From contig CADCCH010000026.1 in assembly GCA_902799875.1 (NCBI GenBank), positions 11,278-33,214 of the forward strand: DNA of 21,937 nt. The letters are read 5' to 3'. Under the pieces are notes generated by a model. That model ran no database searches and had not been told where the DNA came from. It saw only the letters and a program-made list of their open reading frames with translations. The translations under genes and the position numbers were made by a program. Below, piece after piece: positions 1-7,460 of the stretch. Source of the DNA: an uncultured Bacteroidales bacterium. Its GTDB lineage: Bacteria > Bacteroidota > Bacteroidia > Bacteroidales > Paludibacteraceae. The first letter of the stretch is position 1, and every line of letters starts with the position of its first letter.

Positions 1-787
1 AATAACGGAGCGTCTCTTCGATGGTAAGGGGGATGGAGGTCTCGCGCTCATCCTCGTAGAAGGGGTACTCCGCACCGGCGTCCTTGAAGAGGTAAGCCAG
101 ATAATTCTTACCGCTCGGCACGTACCAGGTACCACGAAAATTGTTGCCGGACATAATTTTCGTGGATTGAAGATTGGAGATTGAAGATTTTAGATTTGCA
201 TATTTGCTTTCAACTTCGTAGAAAACCGAATCCGCTTCATGGAGGCGACCGGTGAGGGCACCGATCACACGGATCCATTCTGCTCGGGCAAGGGGCGAAC
301 CTTCCTGCCACTCGTTGATATAGATCGTGCGGACCCCGAGTTTCTCCAGACGCAGGGCTTCGAGGTTATCGTACTGACCATAGTTGACGGCCAGCAGCGC
401 ATCGAGTCCGGCTTGGAGTGTCCGTTCAGCCGATGGTTTCATGGAGTCACCCAAATCAATCTCATTGCCTTTGACCGGCGTGTAGATCAGTTCGGGATTA
501 CATACCGCCACGAGACAATCCAGCGCATCGATGGCATCGAGGAAACCGACCTGCACCGTACTCATCGTTCCGAGCCGACGCATGGGCTCCCGCACGCAAA
601 GGCGCGTGTAGGGTTGGAAAACCTCCACGATGGTACCGGTGTCGGTAGGCGTAATCTGAAAACCTACCGCGTACTTATTTCCCGCAGGTACACTACCCTG
701 CTCTGCAGGCTGTTTGGTACAGCCCGCAAAGCAGAGCAGAAGTACATTAAAGCTCAGCGCCCAGAATATTGAATGCTTTGTTGTCAC
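1..787 (-). CDS. btuF: BtuF-like periplasmic B12/iron-complex binding lipoprotein, 3' end outside window
   Basis: This is a substrate-binding protein of the class that feeds cobalamin or ferric complexes to an ABC importer (Peripla_BP_2 type). The 262 codons present begin with a lipoprotein signal: basic start, hydrophobic stretch LLLCFAG and lipobox Cys 23. Family-like segments follow, including PMRRLGTMSTVQVGFLDAI, a GLDALLAVNYGQ segment, and INEWQEGSPLARAEWI, the usual glutamate-bearing signature before the hinge helix. The start is GTG at 785-787. An in-frame TAA lies nine bases upstream and no ATG precedes the signal peptide, so GTG is the only reasonable start. The gene overlaps the end of the DUF4465 gene by 41 bases. 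Residues coded at about 165-199 (NLKSSISNLQS) come from a 7-nt repeat. Position behind a cobalamin riboswitch favours B12; a haem or siderophore role is less likely. Permease and ATPase genes would be expected beyond the left edge. Confidence 0.85.
   Translation of the reverse strand, partial: MTTKHSIFWALSFNVLLLCFAGCTKQPAEQGSVPAGNKYAVGFQITPTDTGTIVEVFQPYTRLCVREPMRRLGTMSTVQVGFLDAIDALDCLVAVCNPELIYTPVKGNEIDLGDSMKPSAERTLQAGLDALLAVNYGQYDNLEALRLEKLGVRTIYINEWQEGSPLARAEWIRVIGALTGRLHEADSVFYEVESKYANLKSSISNLQSTKIMSGNNFRGTWYVPSGKNYLAYLFKDAGAEYPFYEDERETSIPLTIEETLRY
165..199. repeat. Heptanucleotide tandem repeat inside the btuF-like gene
   Basis: Five successive 7-nt units on the plus strand read GATTGAA, GATTGGA, GATTGAA, GATTTTA, GATTTGC. 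The array lies in the coding region of the BtuF-like protein and keeps its frame open, giving the low-complexity stretch NLKSSISNLQS in a presumed surface helix or loop. Similar 7-nt arrays occur elsewhere in this window. Confidence 0.8.
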
Positions 788-1601
788 GGATAATTACCAC
801 TTGACCGTTACGAACGACTTTAGTAGCCTTCACAGCAGCTTTGGTGTTTGTTACAGAAGTGGAAATATCAAATGCGGCACGCTCCGGCGCTACATATCCT
901 TGCGGCATAGTTGCACCGAAATTATCCATACAGAAATACGCAGGAGTCACCATACCCATCGAATTAGTAACCGAGCCTTCCATCGCAAAATTAACACCGT
1001 CCACAGATCCCAGTTCACTCAAGTCAATATATGTCCATTGGTCGATATAGGTACCCTCTCCTGCCAAAACAACCGTCACAGTATCTGTAGGTTCATCATC
1101 CACGATACCGATGCAGTGCAGGTACAGATAATCCGTTGCGGTAAACTTCTCGCCTGGTACGTTACACATGGAGTTAACCGTGTACGCACAGTTGTTTACA
1201 TAGAAACCGTATACTTCATATCTTTCTACTATTTCTACCGGACTATTTCCGTAGTAGTTATAATACCATACAGCAAAGTTATCTCCTTCGTATGCGCCAC
1301 CCGATGCCGAACGATAGGCATGTTGATAATCGGTGTACTCATTGGATTGATCACGTGAAACTACGAAATCATAGTAATAAGAAGGTCCCCATGCATCGTC
1401 ATTGTAGGTAACAAACTGATAGTCACCAGACGTCCAATAGTTCTCTTCCGAAATTCCCCATCCGTACCAATACGGCGCTTCTTCTGTGGTCCAGATACCG
1501 GCACTTTGGTACTGAGCGTTCTCAAACGTTGCAGGAGTGTACACTGCATACATCGCGGTGCTCATCAAAGCAACCGCTGCCAAAAAGAAAAATTTCTTCA
1601 T
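747..1601 (-). CDS. Secreted DUF4465 family protein with type IX-like C-terminal tail
   Basis: This 284-residue secreted protein begins with a signal peptide (MKKFFFLAAVALMSTAMYA) without a lipobox. The mature part is rich in Tyr, Trp and Asn and matches the DUF4465 pattern: a WYGWGISEENYW segment near the start, FAVWYYNYYG in the middle, then a TYIDQWTYIDLSELG strand and TPAYFCMDNFGA near the end. The family is recalled as often lying in predicted B12-uptake loci of Bacteroidota, but its biochemical role is not known to me; a cell-surface binding role is inference. The last residues (VVRNGQVVIIRDNKAFNILG) resemble the short sorting tails of Bacteroidales type IX cargo and nearly match the tail of the upstream neighbour. 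It follows that gene by 22 bases and its last 41 bases overlap the btuF-like gene. Confidence 0.85.
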   Translation of the reverse strand: MKKFFFLAAVALMSTAMYAVYTPATFENAQYQSAGIWTTEEAPYWYGWGISEENYWTSGDYQFVTYNDDAWGPSYYYDFVVSRDQSNEYTDYQHAYRSASGGAYEGDNFAVWYYNYYGNSPVEIVERYEVYGFYVNNCAYTVNSMCNVPGEKFTATDYLYLHCIGIVDDEPTDTVTVVLAGEGTYIDQWTYIDLSELGSVDGVNFAMEGSVTNSMGMVTPAYFCMDNFGATMPQGYVAPERAAFDISTSVTNTKAAVKATKVVRNGQVVIIRDNKAFNILGAEL

Positions 1602-1623
1602 TTTGTTTTGTTGTTTTAAATTG

Positions 1624-2637
1624 TTAATAATTGGTTATTATAGTCCCAAAAGGATTATATGCGATATTATTACGGATAATGACAATTTGACCGTTGCGGA
1701 GGATCTTGCGGCTTTGATATTGCGGCAATACCCGTCCAAAGCCCTCTATAGGTGCGGCATCCGGATGCAAGTCCCGTGCACCGGTGATCTCCGTAGAGGT
1801 ATCTCCCAGCGCCCCACATTGCTGCAAAAGTGCCGTATAGACCTTGATAAAATGCACCTCGTTCAGATGCACCGGTGTACCCGCTTCATCCACCGCCCAC
1901 TCGATATCCAGTTGCGCCATACGGCAGGTATCCGGATGATTATCGGCGTACCCGTACGCGTAGGGATAGAGGAGGTACTGGTTATTCTGAAAAACAAAGT
2001 TATCCGGCAGGCGCGAGCCCTCAAAACGCAAAGAATCCGTATCAATCCACATTGGAAAATAATTCTGTTTATGGTATTTATTCACCGCCACGACACCTGC
2101 TTGTTCTTCGTTGTCCTTCCACGGAACATCCACATGTTCCGTCGTACGTGCGTATGCCACCCGATAGCCGTGTTTGGTCTGTGGATTAGCATATTCGGAG
2201 CCGGCCAACTCGTACCACACATCGTCGGGCAGTCCGTTTCCGTTATCATCGCGACTTACCATCACGATACCCGGTTCACACGATCCGCCTCCGGCAGCAC
2301 CTTCTGCGGCTGACGCATAGAACGCGTTACCTTCGACGATGAAATCCTTCTCGCCTGCCACGTTTTGCACCGGATGGTCAAAACTGAACACAACGTACCC
2401 GCCCCATGCACCTAAGGAAATCATACCTCGTGTGTTATTCGCTATCAACTCCTCTACCTTACGGCACATGTCCTCTGCCGTATTACCCTCTTCGTACTTC
2501 GGTAACTCATTGGTGAACTGCCCAGGCGCCGGAACGAACTCCCAGACCTTTTGCAAATAAGGGGAGTTTTCGGCGTGAGCCGATAGAATAAAGATTACAC
2601 ACAGTGTACAGATAAATACTTTTCTCATATCGTTCAT
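1624..2637 (-). CDS. Secreted B12-locus surface protein with Ca-loop-like motif and type IX-like tail
   Basis: This 337-residue protein has a signal peptide (MRKVFICTLCVIFILSAHA, after MND) with no lipobox. The body holds motifs typical of a cell-surface protein family recalled from Bacteroidetes btuB-btuG loci: AWGGYVVFSFDHPVQNV around residues 78-94, then SCEPGIVMVSRDDNGNGLPD and WYELAGSEY. The DDNGNGLPDD part resembles a calcium-binding loop. The C-terminus (ILRNGQIVIIRNNIAYNPFG) resembles a type IX sorting tail and matches the next gene's tail. The start ATG overlaps the btuG stop as ATGA, implying translational coupling; Met 4 is an alternative start. Its molecular function is unknown. 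Its place between the propeller lipoprotein and the DUF4465 gene suggests an outer-surface role in cobalamin capture or in assembling the receptor complex. Confidence 0.85.
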   Translation of the reverse strand: MNDMRKVFICTLCVIFILSAHAENSPYLQKVWEFVPAPGQFTNELPKYEEGNTAEDMCRKVEELIANNTRGMISLGAWGGYVVFSFDHPVQNVAGEKDFIVEGNAFYASAAEGAAGGGSCEPGIVMVSRDDNGNGLPDDVWYELAGSEYANPQTKHGYRVAYARTTEHVDVPWKDNEEQAGVVAVNKYHKQNYFPMWIDTDSLRFEGSRLPDNFVFQNNQYLLYPYAYGYADNHPDTCRMAQLDIEWAVDEAGTPVHLNEVHFIKVYTALLQQCGALGDTSTEITGARDLHPDAAPIEGFGRVLPQYQSRKILRNGQIVIIRNNIAYNPFGTIITNY

Positions 2638-3767
2638 TCGTATAAAAATGCTATTTTAGCCGGAATATCGCCGGTACGGGTGGACCATCTCAACACACCT
2701 TCGGGCGAATAACAATGCAGGTTACCCGGGGTGACATAATTCTTCGCGTCCGTAATATAAATATCGCGCGTGATCGGGTGTACGCGCACGCAATACGGTT
2801 TTTCTATCTGCGCATCGGTGCCGTCTGTGATGAAACGACGGTTCACCACCTTACGGTCACGGACATTGATAATCGTATAAGTGATCTCATCCTCGTACTT
2901 CTCGTAGTTCCATTCGGTCGCACACGCATAGAGCGAGTCGCCGACGATATCCATACTCGACACTGCCACATCGAACGAATCCACTACCTGATCGGTGCGC
3001 GAGTCGATGCAGTAGAGCTTTGCCGGCAAATCGTAATAATCCCCACGTGAACTAACCCACAGATATCCGTACGCATCAGGACGCACAAGCCAGAGGTTCT
3101 TTGCAACCGGAATACGTTTTGTTTCCGTAAAAGTAGCAATATCAATCACCGACACCGTTGTATCGTAGTTCGGCACCATGTATCCACCGGAGTTCGCTAC
3201 ATAGAGCTTCTTGCCGACAACTGCCAGTTCGTCCGGTTGATAGCCCACCATACATTGGTCCTTGATCTCCAGCGTAGCGGTATCGATTCGTGCGACGTAG
3301 CCTATCTGCGCACGAGAAGCGCCCACCGAGACCGGACCCGCGTAGGACGTGACGTACGCGTACGGACCGTCAAAACAGATGTAGCGGCAGTTGGGGATAT
3401 CCACCTGCCCGATGCGCTTACAGGTCTTGGCATCCATCACTTCGACCTTGTTGGAGCAGTTAATGACTGCATAGAGCCGCCCCCCGTAAATCTTCAAGTC
3501 ATTGCCAACATCCCCCAACTCTTTGGGCACATCGGGATTGGCCTGGGCATATATATTGCGGCTGTAGGTAGCGGTGGTATAGTCATAATAATCGAGCGTA
3601 GCTTTATTCGACCCCATATTTCCCTCATTGAGCAGGTAAAAACCCACGACCGACGTGAGGATCGTATCCCCGTGTTGCTCCTCTTCCGGTTGCAGAACCG
3701 GTTCGTCCTTGCGGCAGGAGGGAAGGACCACTAAAGCAGTTAGAAGTATAAAAAATATTTTTCTCAT
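2634..3767 (-). CDS. btuG: BtuG-like surface lipoprotein, beta-propeller cobalamin binder
   Basis: BtuG is an outer-surface lipoprotein of Bacteroides that binds B12 very tightly and hands it to BtuB. This 377-residue protein has a lipobox (VVLPSC, Cys 18) followed by an acidic linker, then repeated propeller strands of YncE/DUF5074 type. Visible blades include GGRLYAVINCSNKVEVMDAKT, KKLYVANSGG with TTVSVIDIATF, YLWVSSRGDYYDLPAKLYCID, and a final IYITDAKNYVTPGNLHCYSPEG. The opening GFYLLNEGNMGSNKATLDY is characteristic of the BtuG group. The start overlaps the btuB-like stop as ATGA, so the two are probably translated together and share the riboswitch. Length and architecture match the family. 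The main doubt is ligand, since other DUF5074 propellers exist, but riboswitch plus BtuB and BtuF neighbours make cobalamin the best call. Confidence 0.9.
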   Translation of the reverse strand: MRKIFFILLTALVVLPSCRKDEPVLQPEEEQHGDTILTSVVGFYLLNEGNMGSNKATLDYYDYTTATYSRNIYAQANPDVPKELGDVGNDLKIYGGRLYAVINCSNKVEVMDAKTCKRIGQVDIPNCRYICFDGPYAYVTSYAGPVSVGASRAQIGYVARIDTATLEIKDQCMVGYQPDELAVVGKKLYVANSGGYMVPNYDTTVSVIDIATFTETKRIPVAKNLWLVRPDAYGYLWVSSRGDYYDLPAKLYCIDSRTDQVVDSFDVAVSSMDIVGDSLYACATEWNYEKYEDEITYTIINVRDRKVVNRRFITDGTDAQIEKPYCVRVHPITRDIYITDAKNYVTPGNLHCYSPEGVLRWSTRTGDIPAKIAFLYE

Positions 3768-5851
3768 ATATATATCTTGACGATGCCTTTTCCGTTGATA
3801 CCCGGCATGGGATAATTGAGGACCACATCGTATTGTTGGTTCAACAAGTTATTGATCTCCACCGCAAAATGCAGCCGGCAGACCTTGAGCGACCAGTCGT
3901 AACTGACACTCATATCGTGGGTGTACCAGGGTTGCATGTAGTTCGCCGGTATATTGGCGGAGTTCGTATAACGTTCGCCCACATAGATGAACGCATAATT
4001 GACACCGAGTCCTTTCCATCGGATATTGGCGGTCGCACTGCAACTGTGCCAGGGTACATAGGCAATCTGACCACCGTACGTGATCTCTTTGGGGTCAGTA
4101 AAATCCTGTGCTTTCTGGTAAGTATAAGTACCGGCAAAAGAGAGAAAGACCTCCTTACCCGCACAGAGGGTAGTCGCTATATTGAGGTCACAACCGCGGA
4201 TCTCGACGTAACCTAAGTTCATCATCTGCCAGCGGTACTGACCGTTGCCTTTGGGGATAGCGACAATCTTGTTCTTTACCTGATTGAAATAGCCGTCGGC
4301 TTTGAAGTTCAGTTCACGGAACACACCCCTACTCCAAGTCTTATCGTACTGCAGCCCCCCGTCGTACTGCACCGTGTATTCCGGTAACAGAGCTATATTA
4401 CCCACATCGGTATAATAGAGGTCATTGAAGGTCGGCATGCGGAAGATACGCTTGTAGAAGGCCCTGAGATAAAACTCCTCCTTCAACCACGGTTGGACAC
4501 CCAGATACACCGCCGGTGTGAACTGCGGACGTTGTTGCGCCGCCGTCGGCATGGTGGTGTTGGGATGATGGATCTTGTCCTTCACAAAGGTACCCAGCAC
4601 ACTTGCCTGGGCTTTGATATATCTCCAATCGACTTGGGTCGCCGCTGCCACGAGCACCGTACTCCGTTCCGGATAAACAAAATTAGCGAGGTTACCTTCC
4701 AGATAGTTGAACTGGTAATCGGCACTAAGGTCGATATCCCAGTTGACCGCGGTGTGCCGCATTGTGGACGCAATCGCCTGTGCGCCCGTGATGGCCACCC
4801 GATGGGCGGTACTCAGATAGATCTCGTGCTGCACAAAAGTATTATCGATATACATCAGAGTCGTGTCCGGGTTGAGGTAACGCAACCGGTCGTGACTGTA
4901 CTTGGCATTGACCTGCATATCGTACCCGCGGAACCACTTATGGGTGAAGTTACCCTGCACAAACGCGTTCTGATCCCACTGCCGCTGACTGTTGGTCCAG
5001 ACGTTATTGACAATCGCACCCGGGATGCCTTTGTTGCTGGTATAGAAATACCCCTTGACGTGCCATTTGCCTTCCGGCAGATAACCGAACAGTCCCAGTT
5101 CTGCCCGACAGGCGTTGATGTCTCCGTTCTGCCGTACCGCCGTCGTGTCCCAGGCTACCGCACCGGAGGGTAACACCTTTTTATATCTAAAATGATAGCG
5201 CCCGTGCGCGTACGTGTATTCCGCGCTCGCGGAGAGATGAATCGTCTCCGTTATTTTCTGCTCGTACAGGATCGAAGGATTAGCCAAACCGAAGGTACCG
5301 GCTTTCATGGTCACAGACACGTTATAGGGTTTATCCGTAAATCGCGGACGACGCGTACGCAGATAGAGCGTACCGGCGGCACCAAAGTCCTTGGCGGACT
5401 GGAAGATCTCCGAGCGCTGACCGTTGTACAACGCAATCTGCTCGATGTTCTCCATGGAGAATTTACCCAAATCGACTGTACCGTTCTGGGCGTTCCCGAT
5501 CTCGATACCGTCATAGAAAACACCCAAGTGATGGGTACCCATCGAACGCAAATCGACGGTCTTCAGGCCACCTACTCCACCGAAATCCTTGATCTGGACC
5601 CCGGAGAAATAACGCACGGCATCCGCCACGCTCTGCGTGTTCAGTCCCTCCAGACGCGCCCCTTCTAACTTCTGCACCGATATCACCGGCTGCTCCCGGT
5701 GACGCGCCGTCACCTCCACTTCCTCGATCTGGAAGCGGCGGTATATACTATCTGCACTGCTGGCTTGCTCCGGTTCTAAACCGGCGCTTTGTGCGAGCAC
5801 AGACAAGGCACTTAGTGCGGCAATAACTATGAAAAGATTGCGTTTTATCAT
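3764..5851 (-). CDS. btuB: BtuB-like TonB-dependent outer membrane receptor for cobalamin
   Basis: This 695-residue receptor would import B12 across the outer membrane using TonB energy. A signal peptide (residues 1-20) is followed by a TonB-box-like EEVEVTA at about 43-49. The plug domain at about 62-168 shows VADAVRYFSGVQIKDFGGVGG, VDLRSMGTHHLGVFYDGIEIG and VDLGKFSMENIEQIALYNGQ. The rest is an aromatic-rich beta barrel ending in GKGIVKIYI. There is no carboxypeptidase-like N-terminal extension, so it is of the short BtuB type rather than a SusC type. It is the first gene after a cobalamin riboswitch, and its ribosome-binding site (AGGA, 7 nt before ATG) lies in a hairpin of the switch. It overlaps btuG as ATGA. 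The riboswitch supports cobalamin over iron complexes. Confidence 0.92.
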   Translation of the reverse strand: MIKRNLFIVIAALSALSVLAQSAGLEPEQASSADSIYRRFQIEEVEVTARHREQPVISVQKLEGARLEGLNTQSVADAVRYFSGVQIKDFGGVGGLKTVDLRSMGTHHLGVFYDGIEIGNAQNGTVDLGKFSMENIEQIALYNGQRSEIFQSAKDFGAAGTLYLRTRRPRFTDKPYNVSVTMKAGTFGLANPSILYEQKITETIHLSASAEYTYAHGRYHFRYKKVLPSGAVAWDTTAVRQNGDINACRAELGLFGYLPEGKWHVKGYFYTSNKGIPGAIVNNVWTNSQRQWDQNAFVQGNFTHKWFRGYDMQVNAKYSHDRLRYLNPDTTLMYIDNTFVQHEIYLSTAHRVAITGAQAIASTMRHTAVNWDIDLSADYQFNYLEGNLANFVYPERSTVLVAAATQVDWRYIKAQASVLGTFVKDKIHHPNTTMPTAAQQRPQFTPAVYLGVQPWLKEEFYLRAFYKRIFRMPTFNDLYYTDVGNIALLPEYTVQYDGGLQYDKTWSRGVFRELNFKADGYFNQVKNKIVAIPKGNGQYRWQMMNLGYVEIRGCDLNIATTLCAGKEVFLSFAGTYTYQKAQDFTDPKEITYGGQIAYVPWHSCSATANIRWKGLGVNYAFIYVGERYTNSANIPANYMQPWYTHDMSVSYDWSLKVCRLHFAVEINNLLNQQYDVVLNYPMPGINGKGIVKIYI

Positions 5852-5857
5852 CGTTTC

Positions 5858-5892
5858 GTCCTATTCCAGGAGGACTACTCCTTTGCGCAAAG
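5858..5892 (-). promoter_or_regulatory. Expression platform of the cobalamin riboswitch
   Basis: Three short pairings in the leader cannot all form together. One is a palindromic CTTTGCGCAAAG at 5881-5892. The second is AGGAG-TAGTC-CTCCT at 5868-5882. The third is GTCCT-CCTGGAAT-AGGAC at 5858-5875. The last pairs the AGGA that lies seven bases before the btuB-like ATG and shares bases with the second hairpin. This is what is expected of a switch that hides or frees the ribosome-binding site. There is no U-run after any of the stems, so a translational rather than a termination mechanism is favoured. Pairings were found by eye, without folding energies. Confidence 0.65.
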
Positions 5893-5899
5893 AGGGAAG

Positions 5900-5998
5900 C
5901 GATCTGACTTAGGTTCTTGGACCATCACAGTTGCCGGTCAGTCCGGGATTCTCACCCGCGTTCTCTTCCGTTCTCCGCGTTATTTTTTAGCAGGATCG
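5900..5998 (-). ncRNA. Cobalamin riboswitch aptamer
   Basis: Reading leftward, the RNA contains the conserved elements of the cobalamin riboswitch in order. A GGAA element is followed by the P5-like stem-loop CGGGTGAGAATCCCG (5946-5960). Next comes the B12 box CCGGCAACTGTGA (5924-5936), then a small stem GGTCCAAGAACC, then AAGTCAG at 5904-5910. The part between B12 box and AAGTCAG is very short, so the usual peripheral arms are reduced. A closing stem CGATC with GATCG (5994-5998 with 5900-5904) would place the 5' strand inside the last codons of the DUF1846 gene, which stops at 5980. It sits directly ahead of the btuB-like gene, with no promoter of the local type visible between. The core is confident; the outer stem and ends are inferred. 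Confidence 0.88.
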
Positions 5999-7458
5999 GT
6001 GGTTAGATCGATGCCTAATTTCTTAAAGGTTTTCCAATCGACTTCTTTGAGCATGACGGTGGAGTGTGCCTGACAGCCTTTGAGCAACGGCAGGGTTGCC
6101 AAGGCCTTACGGCAGTTCTCGTCTTGCAGCGATAGTACCGACAGCGCCACCAGCACCTCATCCGTATGCAGACGGGGGTTCTGACCGTGGAGGTAACTGA
6201 TCTTGGTACGCTGGATAGGTTCGATGATGTTCTCCGGAATCAGACGGACCGTATGATCGATACCCGCCAGTTCCTTCATCGCGTTGAGTAGCAGTGCCGC
6301 CGACGAACCCAAGAGATCACCTGCTTCGGCGGTGATGATCTTTCCCTCCGGCAGTTCAATCGCCGCGGCGTGAGCAAAAGCACCATCGTGCAGCGCACCG
6401 GTCAGGGCACGGCGCTCACGTGCCGCTACCGTCGTACTGCGGTAAGCGGTGGTAAGACCCAACTGCTGCATCAAGAGCGCAATCTTCTTGATCTCCGCAT
6501 CGTTACACTTACCGTTCGCCAGATGGCACAGGGCCTGGAAATAACGGCGGATGATCTCTTGTTTGCTTGCCTCGCGTACTGCCTCGTCGTCACTGATACA
6601 GAATCCGACCATATTCACCCCCATCTCCGTCGGTGAATGGTACGGACTCTTACCGTAGATAGAGGTGAAGAGTGCATCCAACACCGGGTATATCTCGATA
6701 TCGCGGTTGTAGTTGACGGCCGTCTTACCGGTAGCTTCCAAATGGAAGGGGTCAATCATATTCACATCGTTCAGGTCCGCCGTGGCTGCCTCGTAGGCTA
6801 CGTTGAGCGGATGCTTGAGCGGCAGGTTCCATACGGGGAAGGTCTCGAACTTGGCGTATCCGGCCTCTTTACCGTGCTTCTGCTCGTTATAGAGTTGACT
6901 CAAGCAGACGGCCATCTTACCGCTTCCCGGTCCCGGAGCCGTGACGACCACCAACGGACGGGTGGTCTCGATATAGTCGTTCTTACCGAAACCCTCCTCC
7001 GAGGCAATCAGATCCACATTATGCGGATAGCCGTCGATGATATAGTGGTAATACACGCAGATACCCTTGCGCTCCAGACGCTGCCGGTAGGCATCGGCCG
7101 AACGCTGACCCGAGTAATGGGTGATGACCACCGAGCTGACCATGAAACCGCGTTTCATGAACTCCTCGCGCAGACGCAGTACGTCCTCGTCGTAGGTGAT
7201 ACCTAAGTCCTGACGCACTTTGTTGCGCTCGATATCCTGCGCCGAGAGCACAATCACGATCTCCAGCGAGTCCTGCAGTTGCGTCAGCATCTGTAACTTA
7301 CTGTCCGGCATAAAGCCCGGCAGTACCCTACTCGCGTGCAAGTCATCAAAGAGCTTACCGCCTAACTCCAGGTAGAGCTTGTTTCCGAACTGCGCAATCC
7401 GCTCCCGGATATGCTCAGACTGAACCTTAATGTATTTATCGTTATCAAAAGCATTCAT
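5980..7458 (-). CDS. DUF1846 domain-containing protein, function unknown
   Basis: This 492-residue soluble protein matches the DUF1846 family over its full length, including the family-typical start (NDKYIKVQSEHIRERI), GGKLFDDLHASRVLPGF and the glycine-rich APGPGSGKMAVCLSQLY at about 174-190. The last resembles a phosphate-binding loop. There is also a conserved MIDPFHLEATGKTAVNYNRDIE segment. No signal peptide or membrane segment is seen. The biochemical role of the family is not known to me; the loop suggests nucleotide or phosphate binding, which is inference. The ATG lies two bases after the stop of the Wzc-like kinase gene, so it is the last gene of the polysaccharide operon. The family occurs widely without polysaccharide neighbours, so the link may be only transcriptional. 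Its stop codon lies within the proposed riboswitch fold. Confidence 0.9.
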   Translation of the reverse strand: MNAFDNDKYIKVQSEHIRERIAQFGNKLYLELGGKLFDDLHASRVLPGFMPDSKLQMLTQLQDSLEIVIVLSAQDIERNKVRQDLGITYDEDVLRLREEFMKRGFMVSSVVITHYSGQRSADAYRQRLERKGICVYYHYIIDGYPHNVDLIASEEGFGKNDYIETTRPLVVVTAPGPGSGKMAVCLSQLYNEQKHGKEAGYAKFETFPVWNLPLKHPLNVAYEAATADLNDVNMIDPFHLEATGKTAVNYNRDIEIYPVLDALFTSIYGKSPYHSPTEMGVNMVGFCISDDEAVREASKQEIIRRYFQALCHLANGKCNDAEIKKIALLMQQLGLTTAYRSTTVAARERRALTGALHDGAFAHAAAIELPEGKIITAEAGDLLGSSAALLLNAMKELAGIDHTVRLIPENIIEPIQRTKISYLHGQNPRLHTDEVLVALSVLSLQDENCRKALATLPLLKGCQAHSTVMLKEVDWKTFKKLGIDLTTDPAKK

Positions 7459-7460
7459 TC

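Noticed and set aside
239..772. Plus-strand open frame of 177 codons at the left end
   Set aside because: It lies antisense to the btuF-like gene, has no signal or family resemblance, and disappears as a candidate once the GTG-started lipoprotein is read on the other strand.
1537..2313. Plus-strand open frame of 258 codons
   Set aside because: It is antisense to two clear secreted-protein genes and shows no recognisable domain.
3764..3767. SusC/SusD-type polysaccharide utilisation locus
   Set aside because: The receptor lacks a carboxypeptidase-like domain, no SusD-like or glycoside hydrolase gene is present, and the cobalamin riboswitch points to B12.
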